DNA from: Kitasatospora sp. A2-31
GTDB lineage: Bacteria; Actinomycetota; Actinomycetes; Streptomycetales; Streptomycetaceae
Assembly: GCF_022288725.1 (NCBI RefSeq)
Contig: NZ_JAKNTA010000001.1
Span: forward strand, 496,899-560,898
Direction of reading: 5' to 3'
Length of the DNA: 64,000 nt
Within the stretch, counting starts at the first letter, position 1. Each line of letters begins with the position of its first letter. Positions 42,746 to 53,509 of the stretch are shown here, piece after piece. The notes below the pieces were generated by a model. The model did no database searches. It worked only from the letters and a program-made list of their open reading frames with translations, and was not told where the DNA came from. Both the position numbers and the translations under genes were made by a program.

Positions 42746-44520
42746 CAGGCGTCGCCCTCCTTCTTGCCCTTGCCCAGCTGCGGGTTGTCGTACTTCGCCG
42801 GGGTCACACCGGCGAGGTGCTTGGCCGGCTCACCGTGGTTCTCCAGGTAGTCCAGCGCGGCGATCTCCGGGTGGTGGAGGTCGAAGGCCGGGGATTCGGA
42901 GCGGATCCGCGGGAGGGTGAGGAAGTTGTGCCGCGGCGGCGGGCAGGAGGTCGCCCACTCCAGCGAGCGGCCGTAGCCCCACGGGTCGTCGACCTCGATC
43001 TTCTCGCCGTACTTGGCGGTCTTCCAGACGTTGTAGAGGAACGGCAGGATCGACAGACCGAGCAGGAACGAGCCGATGGTCGAGACGGTGTTCAGGGTGG
43101 TGAAACCGTCCGAGGCGAGGTAGTCGGCGTAGCGGCGGGGCATGCCCTCCGCGCCGAGCCAGTGCTGCACCAGGAAGGTGGCGTGGAAGCCGATGAACAG
43201 CGTCCAGAAGGTGATCCGGCCGAGGCGCTCGTCGAGCATCTTGCCGGTCATCTTCGGCCACCAGAAGTGGAAGCCGGCGAACATCGCGAAGACGACGGTG
43301 CCGAAGACCACGTAGTGGAAGTGGGCGACGACGAAGTACGAGTCCGAGACGTGGAAGTCGATCGGCGGGGAGGCGAGCAGAACACCCGTCAGACCGCCGA
43401 AGAGGAAGGTCACCAGGAAGCCGACCGTCCAGAGCATCGGGGTCTCGAAGCTCAGCGAGCCCTTCCACATGGTGCCGACCCAGTTGAAGAACTTCACACC
43501 GGTCGGGACCGCGATCAGGAAGGTCATGAAGGAGAAGAACGGCAGCAGCACCTGGCCGGTGACGTACATGTGGTGCGCCCACACCGTCACGGACAGACCG
43601 GCGATCGCGATGGTGGCCGCGATCAGGCCGGAGTAGCCGAACATCGGCTTGCGGCTGAAGACCGGGACGATCTCCGACACGATGCCGAAGAACGGCAGCG
43701 CGATGATGTACACCTCGGGGTGGCCGAAGAACCAGAAGAGGTGCTGCCAGAGCAGCGCTCCACCGTTGGCCGGATCGAAGACGTGTGCCCCGAACTTGCG
43801 GTCCGCCTCCAGGGCGAACAGCGCGGCGGCCAGCACCGGGAAGGCCAGCAGGACCAGCACGGCGGTCAGCAGGACGTTCCAGACGAAGATCGACATCCGG
43901 AACATCGTCATGCCGGGCGCGCGCATGCAGATGATCGTGGTGATGAAGTTGACCGCGCCGAGGATCGTGCCGAAGCCGGAGAAGGCCAGACCCATGATCC
44001 ACATGTCGGCGCCGACACCCGGCGAGCGGACGGCGTCCGACAGCGGGGAGTAGGCGAACCAGCCGAAGTCGGCCGCACCCTGCGGGGTGACGAAGCCGGC
44101 CACCGCGATGGTCGAGCCGAACAGGTACAGCCAGTACGCGAACATGTTCAGACGCGGGAACGCCACGTCCGGGGCGCCGATCTGGAGCGGCATGATCCAG
44201 TTCGCGAAGCCGGCGAAGAGCGGCGTCGCGAACATCAGCAGCATGATCGTGCCGTGCATCGTGAACGCCTGGTTGAACTGCTCGTTCGACAGGATCTGGG
44301 TCCCGGGACGGGCGAGCTCGGCGCGCATGACCAGCGCGAGGATGCCGCCGATCAGGAAGAAGGCGAACGACGTGCCCAGGTACAGGGTGCCGATCGTCTT
44401 GTGGTCGGTGGTGGTCAGCCACTTGATGATGGTGGAACCCGGCTTGCGGGTCCGCTGCGCCCCGACCGTGACGGCCCCGGCGCCCCCGCCAGCCGCGGCG
44501 GGCTCGTTGAGGATGGTCAC
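42745..44520 (-). CDS. ctaD: Cytochrome c oxidase subunit I (CtaD)
   Basis: A 591-residue catalytic subunit of the aa3 oxidase with about 12 helices. It carries haem a and the haem a3-CuB centre, where O2 is reduced and protons pumped. Segments seen are [23 protein letters not shown] (CuB His and the Tyr crosslink region), [11 protein letters not shown] and [14 protein letters not shown] (haem histidines). It starts at ATG 44520, overlapping the ctaC stop, and ends inside the ctaF start. The order ctaC-ctaD-ctaF is the usual one. Confidence 0.97.
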   Translation of the reverse strand: MTILNEPAAAGGGAGAVTVGAQRTRKPGSTIIKWLTTTDHKTIGTLYLGTSFAFFLIGGILALVMRAELARPGTQILSNEQFNQAFTMHGTIMLLMFATPLFAGFANWIMPLQIGAPDVAFPRLNMFAYWLYLFGSTIAVAGFVTPQGAADFGWFAYSPLSDAVRSPGVGADMWIMGLAFSGFGTILGAVNFITTIICMRAPGMTMFRMSIFVWNVLLTAVLVLLAFPVLAAALFALEADRKFGAHVFDPANGGALLWQHLFWFFGHPEVYIIALPFFGIVSEIVPVFSRKPMFGYSGLIAATIAIAGLSVTVWAHHMYVTGQVLLPFFSFMTFLIAVPTGVKFFNWVGTMWKGSLSFETPMLWTVGFLVTFLFGGLTGVLLASPPIDFHVSDSYFVVAHFHYVVFGTVVFAMFAGFHFWWPKMTGKMLDERLGRITFWTLFIGFHATFLVQHWLGAEGMPRRYADYLASDGFTTLNTVSTIGSFLLGLSILPFLYNVWKTAKYGEKIEVDDPWGYGRSLEWATSCPPPRHNFLTLPRIRSESPAFDLHHPEIAALDYLENHGEPAKHLAGVTPAKYDNPQLGKGKKEGDA

Positions 44521-45371
44521 TTCTCTTCACTTCCCATGGTCGTGATGCCGGAGGGCACCGCGCCGGTCTGGCCCTTGGCCCGCAGCTCCGCCAGGTGCTT
44601 GTCGTAGTCGGCACGGTCGACGACCTTGACGTTGAACAGCATGCGCGAGTGGTCGGTGCCGCAGAGCTCGGCGCACTTGCCCATGTACTCGCCCTTGACG
44701 TTCGGGGTGACCTCGAACTGGTTCACCACGCCCGGGACGACGTCCATCTTCATCAGGAAGTTGACGGGCCAGAAGTCGTGGATGACGTCCCGGGAGGTCA
44801 GGACGAACTTCACCGACTCGTTGACCGGCAGGTACAGGGTCGGCACATCGGCCGGCGTGCCCACGTCGTAGGCGGCGTCCTTGTTGGCCGGGTCGGGCGT
44901 CTCGGTGTTCTCGTAGTTGAACGCCCAGCTCCACTGGAAGCCGACCACGTTGACCGTGTGCTGCGGCTTGGCGGAGATGGCGGTCAGCCTCGTCTCGTCG
45001 CGGGCGACGAAGTAGAAGAGGACCGAGACGATGATGATGGGGACCGCGGTGTAAAGCGCCTCGATGGGCACGTTGTACCGGGTCTGCGGGGGGATCTCCA
45101 CGCCGGTGCGGCTGCGCCGGTGGAAGATCACGCTCCAGATGATCAGACCCCACATCAGTGCGCCGACCACCAGTGCCGCGATCCAGGACCCCTGCCACAT
45201 GTGGAGGACCAGCGGCCCTTCCTCGGTGACGGGGCTTGGCATGCCAAGCCTGGGGAGGTCGTTGGCCGAGCAGCCGGTGGCGGTCGCGATGACGAGGCCC
45301 AGTGCCAGCGCCTGAGGCAGCTTCCGCCGCATCGTGCGCCGCGGCGAGCGGTCGGAGCCGTTGGGACTCAC
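44517..45371 (-). CDS. ctaC: Cytochrome c oxidase subunit II (CtaC)
   Basis: A 284-residue subunit holding the CuA site. A lipobox-like [10 protein letters not shown] suggests the N-terminus is lipidated after signal cleavage. Two helices follow, then the cupredoxin domain with the CuA ligands in [12 protein letters not shown]. It receives electrons from QcrC. GTG 45371 is used because gggaagg stands before it; an upstream extension to 45476 is less likely. It overlaps ctaD by ATGA. Confidence 0.94.
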   Translation of the reverse strand: MSPNGSDRSPRRTMRRKLPQALALGLVIATATGCSANDLPRLGMPSPVTEEGPLVLHMWQGSWIAALVVGALMWGLIIWSVIFHRRSRTGVEIPPQTRYNVPIEALYTAVPIIIVSVLFYFVARDETRLTAISAKPQHTVNVVGFQWSWAFNYENTETPDPANKDAAYDVGTPADVPTLYLPVNESVKFVLTSRDVIHDFWPVNFLMKMDVVPGVVNQFEVTPNVKGEYMGKCAELCGTDHSRMLFNVKVVDRADYDKHLAELRAKGQTGAVPSGITTMGSEEK

Positions 45372-45730
45372 GTAGCGCCTTCCCGAAGTCTCGCCCGCCT
45401 TCGCGTCGCCCCGGAGAGGATTGGACCTCCCCGGCGACCCGACCACGGGCACGGTTTGAATGCTTATGCGGGCCAAACCCTACTCCAGCCTTATGCGCTG
45501 CTGACGGGCAGGTCCCGGTAACGCGCCGCCCGGTCGCCCGATCAGGCCCGGCAAGGGCTGCGTCGCAGGTCATCGTAGGCATTCGAGGCCCTTACGCCCG
45601 ATCGGGGGATGACCTCGAACAACGTGGTGACGGCCCGTCCGGTGCGGACGAATCGGACATTCGGGTTGATCGACTGACGGCCGGTGAGTGGAGCGGCCGG
45701 ACCGGAACGCGGCCGGGAGTGTCGTTAAAT
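45372..45730. other. Divergent promoter region between ctaC and the cysteine desulfurase gene
   Basis: A 359-base stretch without a gene. It holds the direct repeat cttatgcg at 45463-45470 and 45490-45497, 27 bases apart, in a locally A/T-rich pocket. On the minus strand a -10-like TAGGGT lies between them (about 45477-45482), which could serve ctaC. No clear promoter is visible for the desulfurase side. Confidence 0.4.
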
Positions 45731-47191
45731 GTGACCGTGTACTTCGATGTGGCCTCCACCGCACCGCTCCACCCCGTCGCGCGGCAGGCGCTGACCGCCG
45801 CCCTGGACGAGGGCTGGGCCGACCCGGCCCGGCTCTACCGCTCCGGCCGGCAGGCGCGGATGCTGCTGGACGCCGCCCGGGAGACCGTCGCCGAGGTGCT
45901 CGGTGCCCGGGCCGACGAGATCTCCTTCACCCCCAGCGGGACCCAGGCCGTGCAGCTCGGGATGCTCGGCGCGCTGGCCGGCAACCGGCGGCGCGGCTCG
46001 CACCTGGTGCACTCGGCGGTCGAGCACTCCAGCGTGCTGCACACCGCCGAGCGGTGGGCGTCGCCCCGGCCGGAGGCCGGCGGAGAAGCGGCCGGCGGCT
46101 CGGTGACGGCCGTCCCGGTCGACCGGTACGGGCGGGTCTCCCCCGAGGCGTTCGCGGCCGCGCTGCGGCCGGACACCGCACTGGCCGTGCTGCAGTCCGC
46201 CAACCACGAGGTGGGCACGGTCCAGCCGGTGGCGGAGGTCGCCGAGCGGTGCGCGGACGTGCCGCTGCTGGTGGACGCGGCGCAGAGCGCCGGCCGTGTG
46301 GACGTCCCGGCCGGCTGGTCGCTGCTGGCGGCGAGCGCGCACAAGTGGGGCGGCCCGGCCGGGGTCGGCGTCCTGGCGGTGCGCAAGGGCGTCCGCTACG
46401 CCTCGCCGCTGCCGGCCGACGAGCGTGAGCGCGGCCGGGTGCCGGGGTACGTCAACGTCCCCGCGATCGTGGCCGCGGCCGCCTCGCTGCGGGCCGTGCG
46501 GGCCGAGGCCGAGCGGGAGAACGCCCGGCTGCACGCCCTGGTGGAACGGATCCGGACGGCGGTGCCGCGGCTGGTGCCCGAGGTGGAGGTGGTCGGCGAC
46601 CCGGTACGGCGGCTCCCGCACCTCGTCACGTTCTCCTGCCTGTACGTCGACGGCGAGGTGCTGCTGACCGAGCTGGACCGGGCCGGCTTCGCCGTCTCCT
46701 CGGGCTCCTCCTGCACCTCGTCCACCCTGACGCCGAGCCACGTGCTGGCGGCGATGGGCGTGCTCACCGAGGGGAACGTCCGGGTGTCGCTGCCGTTCGG
46801 AGCGGCGGAGGAGGACGTGGAGCGGTTCCTGGCCGTGCTGCCCGGCCTGGTGGCCGGCGTCCGCGCCCCGCTCGGGCTGGACCTGCCCGCGCCGGCGGGC
46901 GCCGGGGCCGCCGGGGCGGCGCCGGAGGCCGCGCAGGCTCCGGGGCCGGCCGCCGACCTGGTGATCGACGCGCTCGGCAAGCGGTGCCCGCTGCCGGTGA
47001 TCGAGCTGGCCAAGCGGATCGGCGACGTCCCCCCGGGCGGCACCGTCGCGGTGCTGTCCGATGACGAGGCGGCCCGGCTGGACATCCCGGCCTGGTGCGG
47101 GATGCGCGGCCAGGAGTACGTGGGCGAGGCCCCGGCCGGCGACTACGGCGCCGACCGGGGCGCGGCCTACCTGGTCCGGCGGTCCGCCTGA
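45731..47191 (+). CDS. Cysteine desulfurase fused to TusA-like sulfurtransferase
   Basis: A 486-residue fusion. Residues about 1-390 are an IscS/NifS-like class V PLP enzyme with PLP lysine in LLAASAHKWGGPAG and the type I active-site cysteine in SSGSSCTSSTLTP. After an Ala/Pro linker, about residues 410-486 form a TusA/SirA domain with the sulfur-accepting Cys in GKRCPLPVIELAKRI. One polypeptide can therefore take sulfur from cysteine and pass it on as a persulfide. The start may be GTG 45731, 45737 or 45719. It is divergent from ctaC. The likely use is tRNA thiolation or cofactor sulfuration, not known. Confidence 0.88.
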   Translation: MTVYFDVASTAPLHPVARQALTAALDEGWADPARLYRSGRQARMLLDAARETVAEVLGARADEISFTPSGTQAVQLGMLGALAGNRRRGSHLVHSAVEHSSVLHTAERWASPRPEAGGEAAGGSVTAVPVDRYGRVSPEAFAAALRPDTALAVLQSANHEVGTVQPVAEVAERCADVPLLVDAAQSAGRVDVPAGWSLLAASAHKWGGPAGVGVLAVRKGVRYASPLPADERERGRVPGYVNVPAIVAAAASLRAVRAEAERENARLHALVERIRTAVPRLVPEVEVVGDPVRRLPHLVTFSCLYVDGEVLLTELDRAGFAVSSGSSCTSSTLTPSHVLAAMGVLTEGNVRVSLPFGAAEEDVERFLAVLPGLVAGVRAPLGLDLPAPAGAGAAGAAPEAAQAPGPAADLVIDALGKRCPLPVIELAKRIGDVPPGGTVAVLSDDEAARLDIPAWCGMRGQEYVGEAPAGDYGADRGAAYLVRRSA

Positions 47192-47204
47192 CCGGTGCGC
47201 CTGA

Positions 47205-47240
47205 CCGGTCCGCCCGAAGGCTCCCCCCGGGGCGGACCGG
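47205..47240. terminator. Bidirectional terminator
   Basis: Perfect 11-base arms at 47205-47215 (ccggtccgccc) and 47230-47240 with a 14-base loop, between the convergent desulfurase fusion and PfkB genes. Confidence 0.65.
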
Positions 47241-47253
47241 ACCGGCCGGACCG

Positions 47254-48697
<1,444 letters not shown>

Positions 48698-48859
48698 GCC
48701 GGTCCTGCGGGCCGGGTCCCCCGGGGCCGTCCAAGGGGGCACGGGGGGCTCGGCGGGGGCCGGGCGGGAACCACGGGAACCGGATCCGTCCGGGCCACGT
48801 CACATCCGCGCGGTGCGGCCGCCGAGGCGGTGCCGCTGAGCCCTCGGGAGGATGGACAG

Positions 48860-49600
48860 ATGGACCTGACGGATCTGGAGCCGATGCCCCGGCGTACGAG
48901 CGGCGCGCGCGCTGACCGCCCGCGCGGGCGGCGGACGGCGGCGGTGGCCGCCCTGGTGCTGGCGGCGGCCGTCGCGGTGGCCGGGTGCGACGGCGACGGC
49001 GGCAAGTCCGCCGCGGAGTCGGCCACCCGCTCCTCGACGGCGTCCGCGAGCACCGCGGCCTCCCCCACCGCTCCGGCCTCCCCGGCGGCGCCGTCCGCCT
49101 CCGCCCCGGTGGCGCCCCCGTCGGCCGATCCCTCGGTGACCGCCCCCGACCCCCGGCCGGCGAGCCCCACGCCGGGCTCCGTCCCGCCGGTACCGGCGCT
49201 GACGCCGACGCCGGCGCCCACCCCGCCGCGCGAGGGCATCGCGGTCGGCGAGCCGGATCCGAACGGCAAGCCCGCGGTGCGCCCGGCGATCACCTACCGG
49301 GTGGACGGCAACCGGTTGACGGTCTGGTTCTACGGCGGGATCTGCGAGCGCTACGCGCTGAAGGCCGACGAGTCCAAGCCTGGCCGGGTGGACGTGCGGG
49401 TGACGCTGGCGGCGCCGATGCCGGCCGGCCAGAGCTGCGCCGAGCTCGCCAAGCGGCAGACCGTGGCTGCCGATCTGAAGCAGCCGCTCGCCGGGCGGAC
49501 GGTGTTCGACGCCTCGAACGGCCAGGCCGTGCCGCTGGAGACCGACGCGGCCGCCGGGCCGAACCCGGACGGGGCCGGCCCGGACGTCGCCGGGCGGTAG
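48860..49600 (+). CDS. Putative lipoprotein of unknown function
   Basis: A 246-residue protein. After a basic N-terminus a hydrophobic signal (VAALVLAAAVAVAGC) ends in a lipobox cysteine near residue 41. Residues about 45-120 are a Ser/Ala/Pro/Thr-rich spacer likely to cross the cell wall. The C-terminal 120 residues are a compact beta-type domain (PAITYRVDGNRLTVWFYGGICERYAL, with Cys pairs in GICERY and QSCAEL that could form a disulfide). ATG 48860 follows ggagg. Function unknown; I recognise no named domain. Confidence 0.82.
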   Translation: MDLTDLEPMPRRTSGARADRPRGRRTAAVAALVLAAAVAVAGCDGDGGKSAAESATRSSTASASTAASPTAPASPAAPSASAPVAPPSADPSVTAPDPRPASPTPGSVPPVPALTPTPAPTPPREGIAVGEPDPNGKPAVRPAITYRVDGNRLTVWFYGGICERYALKADESKPGRVDVRVTLAAPMPAGQSCAELAKRQTVAADLKQPLAGRTVFDASNGQAVPLETDAAAGPNPDGAGPDVAGR

Positions 49601-49620
49601 CCGGGGCCCGGCCCGCAGGA

Positions 49621-49663
49621 ACGGCGAAGGCGGCCCCGGAGGATCCGGAGCCGCCTTCGCCGT
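49621..49663. terminator. Bidirectional terminator between lipoprotein and erpA
   Basis: Perfect 14-base arms at 49621-49634 (acggcgaaggcggc) and 49650-49663. An inner 5-base stem adds stability. It sits 20 bases from one stop and 7 bases from the other. Confidence 0.8.
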
Positions 49664-49670
49664 CTGCCGA

Positions 49671-50024
49671 CTAGCTGAACGAGTCGCCGCAGGCGCAGGA
49701 GCCGGTGGCGTTCGGGTTGTCGATCGTGAAGCCCTGCTTCTCGATGGTGTCCACGAAGTCGACGGTCGCACCACCCAGGTACGGGGCGCTCATGCGGTCG
49801 GTGACGACCTTGACACCGTTGAAGTCCTTGACCACATCGCCGTCGAGCGAACGCTCGTCGAAGAAGAGCTGGTAACGCAGGCCGGAGCAGCCGCCGGGCT
49901 GGACGGCGACGCGCAGCGCAAGGTCGTCGCGGCCCTCCTGCTCCAGCAGGCCCTTGACCTTGGCCGCGGCGGCATCGGTGAGGAGGATGCCACTCTCGAC
50001 GGTGGTCTCGTCCTGGACGGTCAT
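49671..50024 (-). CDS. erpA: Iron-sulfur cluster insertion protein ErpA/HesB family
   Basis: A 117-residue A-type carrier that receives Fe-S clusters and passes them to target enzymes. The three conserved cysteines are in QPGGCSGLRYQ and SCACGDSFS. It starts at ATG 50024 with tctttct-flanked leader and aaag purines upstream. It lies about 4.6 kb from nadA, an Fe-S enzyme, and near the cysteine desulfurase fusion, but no isc/suf operon is present in the window. Confidence 0.94.
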   Translation of the reverse strand: MTVQDETTVESGILLTDAAAAKVKGLLEQEGRDDLALRVAVQPGGCSGLRYQLFFDERSLDGDVVKDFNGVKVVTDRMSAPYLGGATVDFVDTIEKQGFTIDNPNATGSCACGDSFS

Positions 50025-50268
50025 CTGCTTTCTCCCGGTCTTGACGACGGTCTGCCGCCAGTACCAACCGATCGCCGTCCGGATTCATTTCCCGGGCGGC
50101 GCTGCTCTTCGGTGGTCTGCTGCGGCGGAATTTCCGTGGGCCGGGTGTGCACCGGCTCCCCTACTACGCTCCCCATGCTCGCACACCGGCGGGGCTCGGT
50201 CACCGCCCCGTGCGCCGATCCGGACGAACCGGCCCCCTCCGGGCGCCGCCGCGGCCAGGATGGTGGGC

Positions 50269-51153
50269 ATGATCCTGCGACTGGTCCAGGACACCGCCGC
50301 CGATGCGGAGGCCGTCCAGCACCTCGCCCGTCTCGCGTTCGCCCCGTTCCCCGACGCCGGCCCCGGTGCTCCCGGCCCCGGCGGGCGGGACGCACCGCCG
50401 TCCGTGTACCAACCGGCCCGCACCAGACACCTGGTCCGCACCGACCCGCAGGGCTGCTGGCTGGCGGAGCGGGACGGCGAGCCGGTCGGCGCGGTGCTGT
50501 CGCTGCGCCGGGAGGGCCTGTGGGTCCTGGCCCTGCTCGCGGTGCGGCCGGAGGCCCGGGGCAAGGGCGTCGGGCGGCTGCTGCTGGAGCGGGCCGCCGC
50601 GCACGGCCGGGGCTGCCTGCGCGGGATGCTCTGCGCCTCGCCGTCGCCGGCGGCGGCCCGGCACTACCGCCGGGCGGGCTTCACGCTGCACCCGGCGATG
50701 CGGCTGACCGGGCGGGTGGACCGCTCGGGGCTGGTCGACCCCGGTGACATCCCGGTGCACCCGGGCAACGCCACCCACCGGCACCTGCTGGACTCGGTGG
50801 ACCGCCGGCTGCGCGGGGCCGCGCACGGGTCGGACCACGAGCTGATGCTGGCCCACTTCGAGGAGTTGCTGGTCGCCGACGCCCTGGCGGGCAGCGGCTA
50901 CTGCTACCGGGACGGGGGCGAGGTGAAGCTGCTGGCCGCCACCTCGAAGCGGATCGCCGTCCGGCTGCTGCGCGAGGCGCTGGCCAGGGTGCCGGACGGC
51001 GTCCCGGCCCGGGTCGAGTACCTGACCGCCGAGCAGGAGTGGGCGCTGGACGTCGGCCTGGAGGTGGGCCTGAGCGTGGAGACCCGGGGCTACCTGGGCC
51101 TGCGCGGGATGCGCCCGCCCGCCCCGTACCTGCCCGACGGCGGGCTGCTCTGA
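50269..51153 (+). CDS. GNAT-family N-acetyltransferase
   Basis: A 294-residue protein. Residues about 1-140 form a GNAT domain with the acetyl-CoA loop VRPEARGKGVGRLLLERA. The C-terminal half (HGSDHELMLAHFEELLVADALAG...) is similar in length to a second, degenerate GNAT domain, lacking the glycine loop. Start ATG 50269 is taken; ATG 50260 is possible. No fusion partner or nearby substrate gene indicates the acceptor. It converges with the decarboxylase gene. Confidence 0.85.
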   Translation: MILRLVQDTAADAEAVQHLARLAFAPFPDAGPGAPGPGGRDAPPSVYQPARTRHLVRTDPQGCWLAERDGEPVGAVLSLRREGLWVLALLAVRPEARGKGVGRLLLERAAAHGRGCLRGMLCASPSPAAARHYRRAGFTLHPAMRLTGRVDRSGLVDPGDIPVHPGNATHRHLLDSVDRRLRGAAHGSDHELMLAHFEELLVADALAGSGYCYRDGGEVKLLAATSKRIAVRLLREALARVPDGVPARVEYLTAEQEWALDVGLEVGLSVETRGYLGLRGMRPPAPYLPDGGLL

Positions 51154-51160
51154 ACGCCCG

Positions 51161-51193
51161 GGACCCCCGCCCGGGCGAGCCGGGCGGGGGTCC
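51161..51193. terminator. Bidirectional terminator between GNAT and decarboxylase
   Basis: Perfect 14-base arms at 51161-51174 (ggacccccgcccgg) and 51180-51193 with a 5-base loop, 7 bases after the GNAT stop and 15 bases from the decarboxylase stop. Confidence 0.82.
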
Positions 51194-51208
51194 TCGGAGC
51201 GCGTCGGC

Positions 51209-52576
51209 TCAGGCCATGGTGTCCAGGATCTCCCGGACCATCTCCATCGTGGTGCCCGGGTGCAGGAAGGCGAAGCGGGCGACCGTCTCGCCGTCCCAGC
51301 CGGTCGGGGTGACGAAGCCGATCTGGTCCGCGAGCAGCTGCTGCGACCAGCGGTAGTAGTCGTCGTTGGTCCAGCCCTTGCGCTTGAAGCAGACCGCGGA
51401 GAGCTGCGGGTCGAACAGCAGCTCCAGGTGCTCGGTGTCGCGGATCAGCTGGGCGGTGTCCCGGGCCAGCTGGAGGCCGGTCTCGATGGCGTCGGTGTAC
51501 GCCTGGGTGCCGTGCACGGCCAGCGAGAACCAGAGCGGCAGGCCGCGGGCGCGCCGGGTCAGGTGGTAGGCGTAGTCGGTGGGGTTCCACTCGTCGCCCT
51601 CAGTGTGCAGGACGTCCAGGTAGGAGGCGTCCTGGGTGTGCACGGCGCGGGCCAGCTGCGGGTTGCGGTAGAGCAGCGCGGCGCAGTCGAACGGGGCGAA
51701 CAGCCACTTGTGCGGGTCGACCACGAAGGAGTCGGCGTGCTCGATGCCGTTGTAGCGGGCCCGGACGGACGGGGCGAAGAGGCCCGCGCCGCCGTAGGCG
51801 CCGTCCACGTGGAACCACATGTCGCGCTCGCGGGCGACCTCGGACAGGCCCTGGAGGTCGTCGACGATGCCCTCGTTGGTGGTGCCGGCGGTGCCGACGA
51901 CGGCGATCACCGTCTCCGGGTTCGGGTCGGCGGCCAGCGCGGCGCGCAGCGCCTCGCCGGTGAACCGGCGGTTCACGGTGGGGACCTTGAAGGCCTCGAC
52001 GCCGATGATGTTGAAGGTGTTCTTGACCGAGGAGTGCACCTGGTCGGCCACGGCGATCCGCAGCCGCGCCTCCGGACCGACGCCCAGGCGGCGGCGGGCG
52101 GTGTCGCGGGCGACCACCAGGGCGGAGAGGTTGCCGGCCGAGCCGCCGGAGACGAAGGTGCCGCCGGCCGTCCCGGGCATCCCGGCGCGGTCCGCTATCA
52201 GGCGCAGCACCTGGTTCTCGGCGGCGATCGCACCGGCCGCCTCCAGCCAGGAGATGCCCTGCAGCGAGGCGCAGGAGACCACCATGTCGAAGAGCAGCGC
52301 GGCCTTGGTCGGGGCGCACGGGATGAAGGACAGGTAGCGCGGGCTGTCCGCGGAGATCACCGCGCGGGACAGCTCGTGGTCGTAGAGCTTGAGCACGTCG
52401 GCCGGGTCGTTGCCGTCCGGGTTGAGCAGGCCGGCCAGCTGGGCGCGCAGGTGCTCGCCGTCACCGGGGTGGTCGAGCGGGACGGGGTCGTACTGCAGCC
52501 GCTCGCGCATGTAGTCGAAAACCAGGTCGACCAGTTCGCTGTCGGGCCGGTGCATGCGGTCGGGGGCTGCGGACAC
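51209..52576 (-). CDS. PLP-dependent amino acid decarboxylase (group II, aromatic/DABA/glutamate type)
   Basis: A 455-residue group II decarboxylase. The PLP lysine is in FVVDPHKWLFAPFDC, the ring-stacking His in VADQVHSSVKNTFNIIG and the PLP Asp in FHVDGAYGGAGLFA. GTAGTTNEGIVDD is also typical. It removes carbon dioxide from an amino acid, but the substrate (aromatic amino acid, 2,4-diaminobutyrate or glutamate) is not clear from the motifs. GTG 52576 follows aaaggga. An Lrp regulator is 224 bases upstream on the same strand, suggesting amino-acid-responsive control. Confidence 0.88.
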   Translation of the reverse strand: MSAAPDRMHRPDSELVDLVFDYMRERLQYDPVPLDHPGDGEHLRAQLAGLLNPDGNDPADVLKLYDHELSRAVISADSPRYLSFIPCAPTKAALLFDMVVSCASLQGISWLEAAGAIAAENQVLRLIADRAGMPGTAGGTFVSGGSAGNLSALVVARDTARRRLGVGPEARLRIAVADQVHSSVKNTFNIIGVEAFKVPTVNRRFTGEALRAALAADPNPETVIAVVGTAGTTNEGIVDDLQGLSEVARERDMWFHVDGAYGGAGLFAPSVRARYNGIEHADSFVVDPHKWLFAPFDCAALLYRNPQLARAVHTQDASYLDVLHTEGDEWNPTDYAYHLTRRARGLPLWFSLAVHGTQAYTDAIETGLQLARDTAQLIRDTEHLELLFDPQLSAVCFKRKGWTNDDYYRWSQQLLADQIGFVTPTGWDGETVARFAFLHPGTTMEMVREILDTMA

Positions 52577-52800
52577 GGGTGTCCCTTTCAGCTGTGGGGG
52601 TCGGGGGCCGCCGGGCCGCGCGGGACGTCGCCACCGCGTTTGCCGGACGTGATCAGCGTAGGCAGCACCGGGCCCTCGCCGCGCGTCCGAACGCGGCTGG
52701 TCAGGCAGGTTTCGAGCGTCTTCGGCGGGGTCCGCGCAGGATTCCTGCGCGGGGCCCGGGTCGGGCCGTCCGGGGTCGGGGGCCGCCCGGCCTGGAGGGG

Positions 52801-53265
52801 TCAGCCGATCAGCTGGGAGAGCACCACGGAGGAGCGGCTGCGCTGGACGCCGGGCTCGCGGCGGATCCGCTCGATGACCGCCTCCAGGTGGCGCATGTCG
52901 ACGGCCCGCAGGTGGACCAGGGCGTCCGGGTCGCCGGTGACCGTCCAGGCGGCGACCACCTCCGGGAACTGCCGCAGGCTGGCCAGGATCTCCTCGGGGG
53001 CGGTCCGCTCGCGGCAGTAGACCTCGACGAAGGCCTCGGTCTGCCAACCGAGCACCGACGGGTCGAGGACGACGGTGAAACCGCGGACCACCCCGCGCGC
53101 CCGCAGCCGGTCGATCCGGCGGCGGACGGCGGTGGCGGAGAGGTTCACCTGCAGGCCGATCTCGGCGTACGAGGCGCGGCCGTCGCTGCCCAGCCGGGCC
53201 AGCAGGAGACGGTCGGTCTCGTCGAGGTCGGCCCCGACCGTCTCGTGCGCTCGGCTGCTGCTCAT
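52801..53265 (-). CDS. Lrp/AsnC-family transcriptional regulator
   Basis: A 154-residue regulator with a helix-turn-helix (LLLARLGSDGRASYAEIGLQVNLSATAVRRRI) at about 18-60 and a RAM effector domain at about 70-150 (VVAAWTVTGDPDALVHLRAV). It is likely to sense an amino acid. ATG 53265 is used. The gene lies upstream of the decarboxylase in the same direction, so it may control that enzyme and itself. Confidence 0.93.
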   Translation of the reverse strand: MSSSRAHETVGADLDETDRLLLARLGSDGRASYAEIGLQVNLSATAVRRRIDRLRARGVVRGFTVVLDPSVLGWQTEAFVEVYCRERTAPEEILASLRQFPEVVAAWTVTGDPDALVHLRAVDMRHLEAVIERIRREPGVQRSRSSVVLSQLIG

Positions 53266-53509
53266 CGGTGCGGGGCTCCACAGGTCGTACGGGATCGGCG
53301 GGTTGGGTCGGCGGGCCGAAGAAACGGTTCGGCACCATTCTGGCGGATGCCATGACCGAGTTCACGGCTTGCGCATGACCGCCGTGGGCGGTCCGCGGGT
53401 GACGGTCGGTCCGTTCCGGGCCGTTCACCGTCCGTGCCGGCCCGCGCCGTGTCCACGCCCTGTCCGCGCCCGACCGCACTCGGCCGGTCAACCGATCAAC
53501 CCGTCGAGC

